Shown here in pieces: positions 20,911 to 28,756 of a stretch of 28,908 nucleotides of DNA. Each line of letters starts with the position of its first letter. Positions within the stretch are counted from its first letter, which is position 1. The DNA is from Candidatus Eiseniibacteriota bacterium (GTDB lineage: Bacteria; Eisenbacteria; RBG-16-71-46; CAIMUX01), in the NCBI GenBank assembly GCA_029569475.1, contig JAKQSZ010000008.1, forward strand, positions 1 to 28,908. The letters run 5' to 3'. The notes below the pieces were generated by a model, which was not told where the DNA came from, did no database searches, and saw nothing but the letters and a program-made list of their open reading frames with translations. Both the position numbers and the translations under genes were made by a program.

Positions 20911-21722
20911 TGGACGGCAACCAGGCGCCCAGCCAGGGCTGGGATACCTCAACGCTGGCCGGCATAGCCCTGGGGCTCGGGCTGGTCACCACTGCGATCG
21001 CCCTGGGCCCCTCGCGGACGACCTTCTGGAACTTCCCTTCCTTCATGATCGTCCTGGGCGGCGTCCTGGCCACGACGTTGATCCGCTTCCCTGCCACGGT
21101 GGTGATCCAGAGCGGCCGGGTGCTCCGCCAGGCTTTCGTGTGCCGGCTGCTCCCGCCTGTGACGCTGGCGCGGGATCTGGTGCACATGTCCGAGCGTGCC
21201 CGCCGCGAGAGCCTGCTGGCGATCGAACGGATGCCCGCGCGCGATCCCTTTCTCCGCCGGGGTATCGCCCTCTGCGCGGATGGAGTCGAACCGGCCTACC
21301 TGGAACACAACCTCCGTTGCGAGGGGGCCACGATCCAGGAGCATCACGAGCGCGGTCAACGGGTCCTGCGCGGCATGGGAGCATCGGCCCCGGCCTTCGG
21401 GATGATCGGAACGCTGATCGGCCTCGTCCAGATGCTGACGCAGCTTGATGATCCCGGCAAGATCGGCTCGGCCATGGCCGTCGCGCTGCTCACCACGTTC
21501 TACGGCGCTCTGCTCGCCTATCTTGTCTTCTTGCCGCTGGCTGACAAACTGTCGGAGCGCGCCCGGCAGGAGCAGATCAACCGCGAGATCGTCATCCAGG
21601 GTCTGCTTTCGATCCTGGCCGGGCATCACCCGCGACTGGTGGAGGCGCGTCTGCTCGGCCTGCTCGATCCGGGCGTCAACCGGGTCTCGACGCTTCGCCG
21701 GCGCAGACGGGAAGCCGCGTGA
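20910..21722 (+). CDS. motA: Flagellar-type stator protein MotA
   Basis: 270 residues with the MotA/PomA layout: two N-terminal helices (about 17-34, 44-62), a cytoplasmic loop of about 95 residues that contacts the rotor in flagellar motors, then helices 3 and 4 (159-178, 189-212). The hallmark block ASAPAFGMIGTLIGLVQML, LDDP and AVALLTTFYGALLAYLVFLP is complete, including the conserved Pro161 in helix 3. With MotB it forms the proton or sodium channel that powers rotation. GGAGGAAGGG lies upstream of the ATG at 20910, which overlaps the HDOD stop. MotA rather than TolQ/ExbB is favoured by length and by the LDDP and FYGALLAYLVFLP motifs. Confidence 0.93.
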   Translation: MDGNQAPSQGWDTSTLAGIALGLGLVTTAIALGPSRTTFWNFPSFMIVLGGVLATTLIRFPATVVIQSGRVLRQAFVCRLLPPVTLARDLVHMSERARRESLLAIERMPARDPFLRRGIALCADGVEPAYLEHNLRCEGATIQEHHERGQRVLRGMGASAPAFGMIGTLIGLVQMLTQLDDPGKIGSAMAVALLTTFYGALLAYLVFLPLADKLSERARQEQINREIVIQGLLSILAGHHPRLVEARLLGLLDPGVNRVSTLRRRRREAA

Positions 21723-22420
21723 GCCGCGCCATCGAGCCGCCCTGGCGATCCGCCGACCCCGAGCCGGGCCGCGCTGCCGTGCCGGACTGGGCCATCACCT
21801 TCGCCGACATCATGAGTCTGCTGCTGGCCTTCTTCGTCCTCATCGTGTCGATGTCGCGAACCGACGTCGAACGCTACCGCGCGATGTCGGCCAGCCTGCG
21901 ATCCGCTTTCGGCGGATCCGCGGTCGATTCAGTCCGGGACTTGCCGCCGCCTCCGGAGACCCCTGAGGCGGCCGAGGCCCGGCGCATCGAGCGGCAACTC
22001 GCGGACTGGGCCGACGACGGCGTGCTTCCGGCCGGAGCCTCGGTGGTGACGGTACGCGACGGCCAGCGCCTACGGTTTGCGGAGCAGTTCATGTTCGAGA
22101 GCGGTCGCGCCGACCTGCTGGGTGCCGCCGAGGCTACCCTGGATCATCTCGCGCCGGTCTTCGCCCGCTACCCCGGCCGCATCTGGGTCGAGGGTCACAC
22201 CGACGATCTCCCGATTCACAATGAGGTCTATCCCTCGAACTGGGAGTTGTCGGCGGCCCGCGCCGCCGCCGTCGTGAGGTCGCTGCGGGCGCGGGCTTCC
22301 ATCCCCGAGGAGAAGATGGCCGCAGTAGGTTACGCCGACACCCGCCCACTGACCCGCGACGCCGATCCGGCGAGTCGCATCCGCAATCGGCGGGTCGAGA
22401 TCTTTCTGCAGCGCCCGTGA
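21719..22420 (+). CDS. motB: Flagellar-type stator protein MotB
   Basis: 233 residues. A short cytoplasmic N-terminus, then one membrane helix (about 27-45) beginning PDWAITFADIMSLLLAFFVL, where Asp30 is the ion-carrying residue. After a Pro/Glu-rich linker (plug region, 50-100) comes an OmpA-like peptidoglycan-binding domain (about 115-233) with FMFESGRADLLGAA, VEGHTDDLPI and NWELSAARAAAVVRSL. MotB anchors the stator to murein. It starts at GTG 21719, overlapping the motA stop (GTGA). At 233 residues it is shorter than the enteric protein but normal for Bacillus- or delta-type MotB. No other flagellar gene is in the window. Confidence 0.93.
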   Translation: MSRAIEPPWRSADPEPGRAAVPDWAITFADIMSLLLAFFVLIVSMSRTDVERYRAMSASLRSAFGGSAVDSVRDLPPPPETPEAAEARRIERQLADWADDGVLPAGASVVTVRDGQRLRFAEQFMFESGRADLLGAAEATLDHLAPVFARYPGRIWVEGHTDDLPIHNEVYPSNWELSAARAAAVVRSLRARASIPEEKMAAVGYADTRPLTRDADPASRIRNRRVEIFLQRP

Positions 22421-22553
22421 CAACCGCGCCGCCAGGGATCACCGACGCGATCGCCATCCAGCCGGCTTTAACGGCCCCGAGTGCTCCTCCGGCGCTCGAT
22501 GGCCGCCTGGCACGGCGGCGCCTTCGGGTGCCCGCCACGGGGGACCTATCTGC

Positions 22554-22565
22554 TATTCTCTGCCC
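22554..22565 (+). promoter_or_regulatory. TATTCT box six bases before the TPR gene start
   Basis: TATTCT (22554-22559), then CTGCCC, then the GTG start at 22566. There is no Shine-Dalgarno sequence in the 20 bases before the GTG and no alternative upstream in-frame start, so a leaderless transcript is the simplest reading. Confidence 0.45.
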
Positions 22566-23717
22566 GTGAACCCGCTTCGTGCCTTCCGGATTGCGTTGAT
22601 CTTTACCGCCGCCGCGCTCTTTGCGACCACGCCGGGGGTGTCATCACTCGCGCCGGCCGGGAGCCCCTCCGCGGTACGCGAGGCGCGGGATCTTTTCGCG
22701 GCGGGCCGGTTCAATGCGGGGATTCTGCTTCTGGAAGAGCAGCGGGCGAGGGTGGGAGAAGATGCGGAGGTCCTGACCGGCCTCGGGGACGGCTATCGCG
22801 CCATGGGAGTCTGGCCCGACGCTGGCCGCTTCTACCGGCGCGCGCTGCGGGCGGACTCCAGTTTCTCTGCAGCCTGGGCTGGACTTGGGGCCTATCTCTA
22901 CCAGATCGACCAGCCCGATTCGGCCCGCCGCGCCTTGGAGCGGGCGCTGGCCCTGGGCCCGAATCCCGCGTCCACGCATGGTCTGCTGGGTCAACTCGCC
23001 CTGGATCGCGGCGAGTACCCCGAGGCGCGCCGGCTCTTCGAGCGAGCCCTGCAGATCGAAGGGGAGACGCTGGGGGCGTTGACCGATCTGGCCGCTGCCT
23101 GCGAGCAGGCGGGCGATCTGGCGGAGGCGCGGCGCTTGATGCACCGGGCCGCCACGCTCTACCCCGGGAGCGCCGAGGCCGAGTACGGCCTGGCCCTGCT
23201 CGAGTCGCGCCTGGGCAACTTCCACGAGGCGGTGCTCGCGGCCAACCGGGCGCTCGCGTTGACCCCGCAGGATCCCGAACTCCTGCGCTTCCTGGGCATC
23301 CTCTACTTCGAACGCCAGGTCTGTGCGGAAGCCGTCAACTACTTCCGTTCGGTGCTGGCGCTGACCCCGCTCGACCTCGACGTGCGCCTGGGCCTGGCGA
23401 CCTGCCTGCACTCGATGGGAGAGAGCGAGGCGGCCGTGGGGGAACTGGAGGCGGCGCTGGGGGAGACCGATCGGGACTATGATCTGCTGCTGCTGATCGC
23501 GAACATCCACCTGGAAGACGGTCGTGTCACGGAAGCGCTGCGCAGCGCCCGAAGCGCTGCCGTTCTGGACACACTTCGTCCGGATGCTCGTTACCTGGCG
23601 GGGCTGGCGTTGCGCCGGTTGGGTAGGAACGAGGAGGCTGATCGGGAGTTCCGCTTCCTCAGGCGCCTGCGCGAGACCGAGGAATCAACCGGCAAGGTCG
23701 AAGGTTCCAGACCCTGA
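22566..23717 (+). CDS. Exported tetratricopeptide-repeat protein
   Basis: 383 residues. The signal peptide is about residues 1-27 (RAFRIALIFTAAALFATTPG). The rest is about nine tetratricopeptide repeats, each a helix pair with the W/L-G-Y-A-F-A-P pattern, for example AWAGLGAYLYQIDQPDSARRALERALAL split over positions 108-136 and LGILYFERQVCAEAVNYFRSVLAL later. TPR solenoids bind other proteins; in exported form they often scaffold envelope or secretion machines. There is no catalytic domain. It begins at GTG 22566 without a ribosome site. It lies 145 bases after motB on the same strand but appears to have its own promoter, and it converges on gpmI. Confidence 0.82.
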   Translation: MNPLRAFRIALIFTAAALFATTPGVSSLAPAGSPSAVREARDLFAAGRFNAGILLLEEQRARVGEDAEVLTGLGDGYRAMGVWPDAGRFYRRALRADSSFSAAWAGLGAYLYQIDQPDSARRALERALALGPNPASTHGLLGQLALDRGEYPEARRLFERALQIEGETLGALTDLAAACEQAGDLAEARRLMHRAATLYPGSAEAEYGLALLESRLGNFHEAVLAANRALALTPQDPELLRFLGILYFERQVCAEAVNYFRSVLALTPLDLDVRLGLATCLHSMGESEAAVGELEAALGETDRDYDLLLLIANIHLEDGRVTEALRSARSAAVLDTLRPDARYLAGLALRRLGRNEEADREFRFLRRLRETEESTGKVEGSRP

Positions 23718-23845
23718 TCTCCCTGACGAGATCTCCCTGAAGGTGTCGCAGAGATCGCGCTGAAGATGTCCGCTCGGTGAGGCAACCGTCTGAAGCCACC
23801 GCCGAGGACTCCGCGGAGGCTTCGCCGCGGCGTGAAACAACCTCT

Positions 23846-23949
23846 CCATCCACCGGGGAGGAGACTCGGCTCGGAACGGCCCCTCCATCCACCGCGAGGA
23901 GACTCGGCTCGGAGCGGCCCCTTAATCCACCGCGAGGAGACTCGGCTCG
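23846..23949. repeat. 38/39-bp tandem repeat derived from the gpmI 3' end
   Basis: Three adjacent copies: 23846-23884, 23885-23922 and a partial third from 23923. Their shared core is CCACCGCGAGGAGACTCGGC. The third copy is the real end of gpmI, encoding the last residues (EPSLLAVD) and the TAA stop. In the other two copies the stop triplet is changed and they lie downstream of the gene. Confidence 0.88.
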
Positions 23950-25586
23950 TAGCCCTCGGGAGGGTGGTACCCCAGGAGCCGCAAAGCTGTGGCCGCGATG
24001 TTGGCGAGCCCGGCCGAAGGAAGATCGGTCCTCAGGGTGTGGCGACCGGGATGAGTCGGGTCGTAGACGATGAAGGGAACGGGATTGAGGCTGTGGCTGG
24101 TGCGTGCCCTCGGCGCGCCGGTCAATGGATCGATCTGGATCGCGCCTTTCTTGTCATGCTCGAACATCTCGTCGGCGTTGCCGTGGTCCGCGGTGATCAG
24201 GGCGACACCCTCCAGGGCACGGAGGGCCGCACAGAGTCTTGTCAGGGAGAGATCGACCGCTTCCACGGCCAGGACCGCGGCGTCGAGGCTGCCGGTGTGT
24301 CCGACCATGTCCCCGTTGGCGTAATTGACCCGCGCAAATCGATGCGCCCCGGAAGCCAGTTCCCGACACACCGCATCGGTGATCTCCGCGGCCTTCATCC
24401 ACGGGCGCTGCTCGAAGGGGATGAGATCGGAGGGAACTTCGATGTAGGTCTCGAGGGCGTCGTCGAACTTGCCGCCGCGGTTGCCGTTCCAGAAGTAGGT
24501 CACGTGTCCGAACTTCTGGGTTTCGCTGCAGGCGAGCTGCGGCACGCCGTTGTGGGCCAGGTACTCGCCCATGGTCCGGTCGATCGCCGGGGGCGGGACG
24601 AGGAAACGCCGCGGGATGGCGAAGTCGCCGTCGTACTGCATCATGCCGGCATAGAGAACCTGCGGGCGACGGCCGCGATCGAAGTAGGGGAAGGTGTCGT
24701 CCTCAAAGGCTCGGCTGATCTCGATCGCGCGGTCCCCGCGGAAGTTGAAGAAGATGACAGAAGCGCCGTCCTCGATCCGTCCGAGGGGTTCTCCGGCCGG
24801 ATCGGTGACGACAAAGGCCGGAAGGAACTGATCGCCCACCCCTTCTTCTTCCTCCCGGAAGGTCCGGATGGCCGCGGTCGCTGAGGGGAAGCGGCGGGCG
24901 AGCCCGTGGACATGCGCGTTCCAGCCTCGCTCCACGATCCGCCAGTCGGCCTGATAGCGGTCCATCGTGGTCGTCATGCGCCCGCCACCCGAGGCGATCC
25001 GGTAGACGCGTCCGGCCGCTCCGTCATAGAGCGCCAGCACCGCCTCCAGGCGATCCACATACTGCAGCGCCGATGTCGCCGGAACGTCCCGTCCGTCGAG
25101 CAACGGGTGCACGAACAGCCGGTGGATCCCGGCCCGGGCGGCCTCGTGGATCATGGTTTCGAGATGGGAGATGTGGGAGTGCACGTTGCCGTCGGAGAGC
25201 AGGCCAATGAAGTGGAGCGGAGCCTGGCCGCCCAGGCAGTTGTGCAGGAGCGCTTTCCAATCCGCTCCCCGGAAGAGCGAACCGTCCTGGAGGGCACGGT
25301 TGACCAGCTTCGCTCCCTGGTCGAAAATCCGTCCTGCCCCGATCGCGTTGTGGCCGACCTCTGAGTTTCCCATGTCAGTGTCATCGGGCAGGCCCACGGC
25401 CGTTCCATGGGCGCGCAAGGTGCGGTAGGGGAAGTTCGCGCTCAAGAAGTCCAACAGCGGCGTCCGGGCCAGCCAAACCGCATCACCGGCATCGCGCGGT
25501 CCGAGTCCCACCCCGTCGAGCACAACGACCACGACCGGGCCGCGGGTACACGGTCCTTGGGCTGTCTTGGTCAGGTTCCAGTTCAT
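23922..25586 (-). CDS. gpmI: 2,3-bisphosphoglycerate-independent phosphoglycerate mutase
   Basis: 554 residues, slightly longer than the usual 510-550. It interconverts 3- and 2-phosphoglycerate in glycolysis, using two metal ions and a phosphoserine. Motifs: VVVVVLDGVGLG (Asp24, metal), DMGNSEVGHNAIGAGR (catalytic Ser75), the substrate-binding DGRDVPATSA, VIFFNFRGDRAIEISRAF, and the second metal site with NYANGDMVGHTG and LITADHGNADEM, ending RTSHSLNPVPFIVYD. GGAGGGG lies four bases before the ATG. It supplies the substrate of enolase, also in this window but in a separate unit. Part of its 3' end has been copied in tandem just beyond the stop codon. Confidence 0.96.
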   Translation of the reverse strand: MNWNLTKTAQGPCTRGPVVVVVLDGVGLGPRDAGDAVWLARTPLLDFLSANFPYRTLRAHGTAVGLPDDTDMGNSEVGHNAIGAGRIFDQGAKLVNRALQDGSLFRGADWKALLHNCLGGQAPLHFIGLLSDGNVHSHISHLETMIHEAARAGIHRLFVHPLLDGRDVPATSALQYVDRLEAVLALYDGAAGRVYRIASGGGRMTTTMDRYQADWRIVERGWNAHVHGLARRFPSATAAIRTFREEEEGVGDQFLPAFVVTDPAGEPLGRIEDGASVIFFNFRGDRAIEISRAFEDDTFPYFDRGRRPQVLYAGMMQYDGDFAIPRRFLVPPPAIDRTMGEYLAHNGVPQLACSETQKFGHVTYFWNGNRGGKFDDALETYIEVPSDLIPFEQRPWMKAAEITDAVCRELASGAHRFARVNYANGDMVGHTGSLDAAVLAVEAVDLSLTRLCAALRALEGVALITADHGNADEMFEHDKKGAIQIDPLTGAPRARTSHSLNPVPFIVYDPTHPGRHTLRTDLPSAGLANIAATALRLLGYHPPEGYEPSLLAVD

Positions 25587-25634
25587 CTTGCCCCTCCGCG
25601 AACAGCGCCGCCTGGCTTGGCCGGGCGTCCATGA

Positions 25635-25669
25635 GAAAACGAGGAGAGGTCCGGCGGGACCCCTCCTCG
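25635..25669 (-). terminator. Terminator hairpin between the cysteine-repeat gene and gpmI
   Basis: On the minus strand CGAGGAGGGGTCC pairs with GGACCTCTCCTCG (12 of 13 pairs) around a four-base loop and is followed by TTTTC. It ends the cysteine-repeat transcript about 90 bases after its stop codon. Because gpmI begins only 49 bases further on in the same direction, it could also act as a partial barrier that lowers read-through into gpmI. Confidence 0.72.
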
Positions 25670-25758
25670 ATCGTTTCTTCCGGACCGCGCCGCCGCATGG
25701 CGCCGAAGGCGCCTATGCAGCGTAACATCCGTGGCCGGGAGAGCAGGTCGGCGATTGG

Positions 25759-26925
25759 CTAGTAGCGCGCCTTGATCCGACCCCAGGTCGTGGTCTCAGT
25801 CGGGGTCGCGCACATGTCGGTGTTCTCCGGCGTGCACGACTCGTAGGGGACGAAAATTCCCTCGCAGTCGTTATCCCTGGTGACGATGCACGCCGCGAAG
25901 AGGCAGCAGGCGCCGGGTGGGTTCGTGGGGTCCGAGCAGTAGTTGTTGTCCGGTACGCACGGCTGTAGCGCAAACCACGGATCCTCCGGGCAATCCTCGG
26001 CCGTGGTGACGATGCACTCGGTGCCCTGGCAGCATGCCCCCACCGTGGTCGCGCAGTTGTTGTTGAGCTCGGTGCAGGTAGTTCCGATCAGGCCGGGGAG
26101 ATTCCCGTCAGCGAGGCAGTCCGCCACCGGTATGACGTCACAGACTCCGGGGGTCGTGACAACGCAGCAAGGAGCGTTCTGCGCACACGGAAACGCCTCA
26201 CAAGACGGCCCGCCCATGTACTGGCGGTTCTCTTCCGCCTCGCACTCCACTCGGGAGAGGAGCACGCAGGATCCGTCGACGAGGCTGCAGCACGTCCCGA
26301 GATCGACCGGGCACGCCGTCGCGCCGTCGGTGCCAAAGCCGACGCTGCCGAAGCCGGCGATCGGGTCCAGCACGGCGGGGATGGCGTCATCGCCAAACAT
26401 CCCTTCCAGGACAGGGTCCGAGTGCGGCTGAAGCTGGAAAACGGACGGGTCCCCGTACTGGTAGCCGGCAAACCAATACACTTCCGTCAGCAGACCGGTC
26501 TGCGTCTCTTCCCAGGCCAGCGACGTTCCGGTGTTCGGCTCCGGCCAACCCGCGCCCGGGAACTCGGCCGCGCCGTTGTTCGGGTCGCCGATGCAGGGTC
26601 CCCATGCCGTGAGCAGGAGGTCGTCGGCGTTGTAGTCGACGCCCCAGGTCATACCCTTCAAACGCGGAGACGAGCCATCGAGGAATGCCGCATAGACTTT
26701 CCAGACCATTACGTTGTCCGCGTCGCTGCCGTCGATCCGGACGTCGGCGCCGTCGCAACTGGCCGGCGCGGTGCCTTGGCCGCAATAGCTTTCAATGTCG
26801 CTTGTGTAGGTCATCGACGCGTCATGAGCGAACAGGGTACCACCCGCATTGGGCCCGGCGAGCGCCGGCGCGGCCAGGCACCCGGCGAGGAGCAGGGCCA
26901 TGCCGCACTTCGGAACTAGCTTCAT
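25759..26925 (-). CDS. Exported protein with four six-cysteine CC repeats
   Basis: 388 residues. A 23-residue export signal; LLAGC at residue 16 could be a lipobox, while ALA-GP at 23 suits ordinary signal peptidase. Residues 25-205 form an unrecognised domain rich in Asp, Gly and Trp with scattered cysteines. Residues 212-372 hold four repeats, each with six cysteines in the order CC - C - C - C - C: 212/213-220-228-242-247, 253/254-262-270-284-291, 298/299-304-312-323-330 and 340/341-346-354-364-372. They probably form small disulphide-bonded modules. The chain ends TTTWGRIKARY. Such GACC-type repeats occur in secreted proteins of Planctomycete- and Eisenbacteria-like genomes. AGGAGG is six bases before the ATG at 26925. 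Function unknown. Confidence 0.78.
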   Translation of the reverse strand: MKLVPKCGMALLLAGCLAAPALAGPNAGGTLFAHDASMTYTSDIESYCGQGTAPASCDGADVRIDGSDADNVMVWKVYAAFLDGSSPRLKGMTWGVDYNADDLLLTAWGPCIGDPNNGAAEFPGAGWPEPNTGTSLAWEETQTGLLTEVYWFAGYQYGDPSVFQLQPHSDPVLEGMFGDDAIPAVLDPIAGFGSVGFGTDGATACPVDLGTCCSLVDGSCVLLSRVECEAEENRQYMGGPSCEAFPCAQNAPCCVVTTPGVCDVIPVADCLADGNLPGLIGTTCTELNNNCATTVGACCQGTECIVTTAEDCPEDPWFALQPCVPDNNYCSDPTNPPGACCLFAACIVTRDNDCEGIFVPYESCTPENTDMCATPTETTTWGRIKARY

Positions 26926-27301
26926 TACCAACCTCCTGGTCGTTGATTCCTGGGCGGCCCTATCGGAGGCGGAAACCGACCGAAAACGAGCACGCCTCGA
27001 GGACTTGGCGGTCGATCTCCCTCCAGCCGCGGTCCTCAGCTTCCCCTCAAGTGGGACGTTACCTTCCGTATCGGAGGGTGGCAAGAGCATGTTTAGGTGA
27101 ATCCGTGCGATCTGCACGACGGGACGGGCAAAGCGCGCACTCGAATCCGGGATGTACGGTTGCGGTCGCCAAGCGTGTCTCGGCCTGACGTCGAGGCAGT
27201 GAGGCCGCCCTCGAGACGCACGGATGGATCGAGTCGGAGGTGATCGTCGGAGTCGATCACCACGTCTCGGGGGCGGGACCAGGTTCCTGGACGAAAACTG
27301 G
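26926..27301. other. Gap upstream of the cysteine-repeat gene
   Basis: 376 bases between the mogA-like stop and the cysteine-repeat gene. It contains a candidate promoter (27056-27084) and otherwise nothing I can identify. Short open frames here lack ribosome sites and family features. Confidence 0.45.
27056..27084 (-). promoter_or_regulatory. Candidate promoter of the cysteine-repeat gene
   Basis: Minus-strand TTGCCA (27079-27084) and TAACGT (27056-27061) with a 17-base spacer. The leader would be about 125 bases. The -10 is weak (three of six), so confidence is limited. Confidence 0.3.
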
Positions 27302-27826
27302 TCACCTCCATCCGTGACCAGGCGACCCGTCCGGTGCCCAGTTCTTCTTCTCCCGCAGAACGGACACGGCGTGCGGCAAAACCTGGAACAAGACGTCGCA
27401 ACACTCCTGCACGGCTCGCGGGCTGCCCGGGAGATTGATGATCAACGTCCGGCGGCGAACCACCGCCACCCCCCGCGAAAGGATGGATCGAGGGTTCTCC
27501 GCCGCGGTCTGGGCGCGGAGCCGTTCCGCGATCCCCGGCACCACTCGCTCCGCCACCGCGAGCGTCGCCTCGGGGGTGACATCACGGGGCGATAGGCCGG
27601 TGCCGCCGGTTGTAAGGATCAGGTGGGGTACTCCGCTGTCGCACCACCTCCTCAAAACCGATCCGATCGCGGCCGGCTCGTCGGGAACGATCTCCGTTTC
27701 CGGCACTCTCCAGCCTTCACGTTCCAGGCATTCGACCGCCAGCCGCCCCGATTCGTCCTGCTGCAGCGCCAGAAAGGCCCGGTCGCTGACGGTGAGAACC
27801 ATGGCGATGCGGTCCTGGGCCGTCAA
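27302..27826 (-). CDS. mog: MogA/MoaB-family molybdopterin adenylyltransferase
   Basis: 174 residues, one MPT-binding (MoCF) domain. Motifs: the opening IAMVLTVSDRAF, LILTTGGTGLSPRDVTPEAT (the pterin-binding GGTG loop with the DVTPE signature), and IINLPGSPRAVQECCDVLFQ near the end. MogA adenylates molybdopterin before metal insertion during molybdenum-cofactor synthesis; MoaB paralogues do the same with tungsten or are inactive, and the sequence alone does not separate them. The start is TTG at 27826 with GGGAGGTGAAGA directly upstream. No other molybdenum-cofactor gene lies in the window, so it is isolated from its pathway here. Confidence 0.9.
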   Translation of the reverse strand: MTAQDRIAMVLTVSDRAFLALQQDESGRLAVECLEREGWRVPETEIVPDEPAAIGSVLRRWCDSGVPHLILTTGGTGLSPRDVTPEATLAVAERVVPGIAERLRAQTAAENPRSILSRGVAVVRRRTLIINLPGSPRAVQECCDVLFQVLPHAVSVLREKKNWAPDGSPGHGWR

Positions 27827-27858
27827 TCTTCACCTCCCGGGTGGCTTTGCGATCTCAG

Positions 27859-27867
27859 TGGTATGAT
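27859..27867 (+). promoter_or_regulatory. Extended -10 promoter of the TlpA-like gene
   Basis: TGGTATGAT is a complete extended -10 element (TGn directly before TATGAT, 27862-27867). No good -35 is needed or seen. Transcription would start near 27874 and leave a leader of about 100 bases before the TTG start at 27975. Confidence 0.45.
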
Positions 27868-27974
27868 TGCATGAATCCGGGGGAGCGCGCCAACATCCCC
27901 GGAGGAAGCGGGCCCCTGAGGATGAGAGCAGGAGGCTTATCAACCCGGACCGGTGGCAGTTCCAAGGAGGCGCC

Positions 27975-28586
27975 TTGACCAAGTCCATCCGTTGCATGAT
28001 CTCCACGGCGACCATGGCGTGCCTGGTGTTGAGCGCGTGTGCGCGGGATAACAAGGAAGAGACAACCAGCGGCTCCCGCGAAGCGGCGCCGGCCGTCACA
28101 GAGCGGGCGGCGCCGGCGGGTGGCGGGTCCGGCGCGTCGGCTCCGGGTCTGCCGCCCCGGGATCAGCGTCAGCCGGCTCCGGACTTCCGCCTGGCGGACC
28201 TGGCGGGAAAGGAGTTCACCCTGGCCGACTTCCGCGGCAAGGTCGTCATCCTCGATTTCTGGGCCACCTGGTGTCCTCCCTGCAAGGCCGAGATCCCGCA
28301 CTTCATCGAGTTGCAGCGCCAGTACCAGTCCCGGGGTCTGGAAGTGGTCGGCGTCTCTGTCGACCAGCAGGGAGCCGCGGTGGTCCGCCCTTTCGCCCAG
28401 CAGAACGGCGTCAACTACACCATGCTGGTCAACGGCTTTGCTGCCGCCCGCGACTACGGCAATGTCCAGAACATACCGACCACGTTCGTCATCGATCGAC
28501 AGGGGAAAGTCGTACGAAGGTTCGAGGGCTATCAGGACAAGGCGGTTTTCGAGAACCTGGCGCTAGGCCTGCTTGACGAGAGCTGA
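27975..28586 (+). CDS. TlpA/ResA-like thioredoxin-fold lipoprotein
   Basis: 203 residues. A basic N-terminus and hydrophobic stretch end in the lipobox LSAC, with Cys22 the lipidated residue, so the protein is membrane-anchored and faces the periplasm. An Ala/Gly/Ser-rich linker (30-68) precedes an AhpC/TSA-thioredoxin domain (about 68-200): APDFRLADLAGKEFTLADF, the redox site WATWCPPC (Cys100, Cys103), and the cis-proline loop NIPTTFVID (Pro168). Proteins of this type reduce disulphides in exported proteins or in apocytochrome c. I chose the TTG at 27975 because AAGGAGG lies four bases upstream and it gives a proper positively charged signal peptide; ATG 27996 would leave a short one. Divergent from the mogA-like gene. 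Confidence 0.9.
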   Translation: MTKSIRCMISTATMACLVLSACARDNKEETTSGSREAAPAVTERAAPAGGGSGASAPGLPPRDQRQPAPDFRLADLAGKEFTLADFRGKVVILDFWATWCPPCKAEIPHFIELQRQYQSRGLEVVGVSVDQQGAAVVRPFAQQNGVNYTMLVNGFAAARDYGNVQNIPTTFVIDRQGKVVRRFEGYQDKAVFENLALGLLDES

Positions 28587-28756
28587 AGATTGTGGAAGGA
28601 GTTGTGTTGCGCGGGTCGCGACGAGCGTTCGACGGTGGTCCCGCCGGCCGCTCCCAACCTGGGGACGTAAGGTCTGGCTTCAACCGATGGACGTTGAGGC
28701 TCTCGTGGGGAGACAAGACCTGAAGGGGACATGAGAAGGACTGCGGAGCCAAAGGA

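Noticed and set aside
23685..23892. Two small minus-strand frames downstream of gpmI
   Set aside because: They only read the duplicated gpmI end in shifted frames and have no conserved content.
27871..27978. 35-codon leader peptide whose stop overlaps the TTG start of the TlpA-like gene (TTGA)
   Set aside because: Its ATG lies only three bases after the extended -10 element, upstream of the expected transcript start, and it has no ribosome site; the overlap is probably chance.
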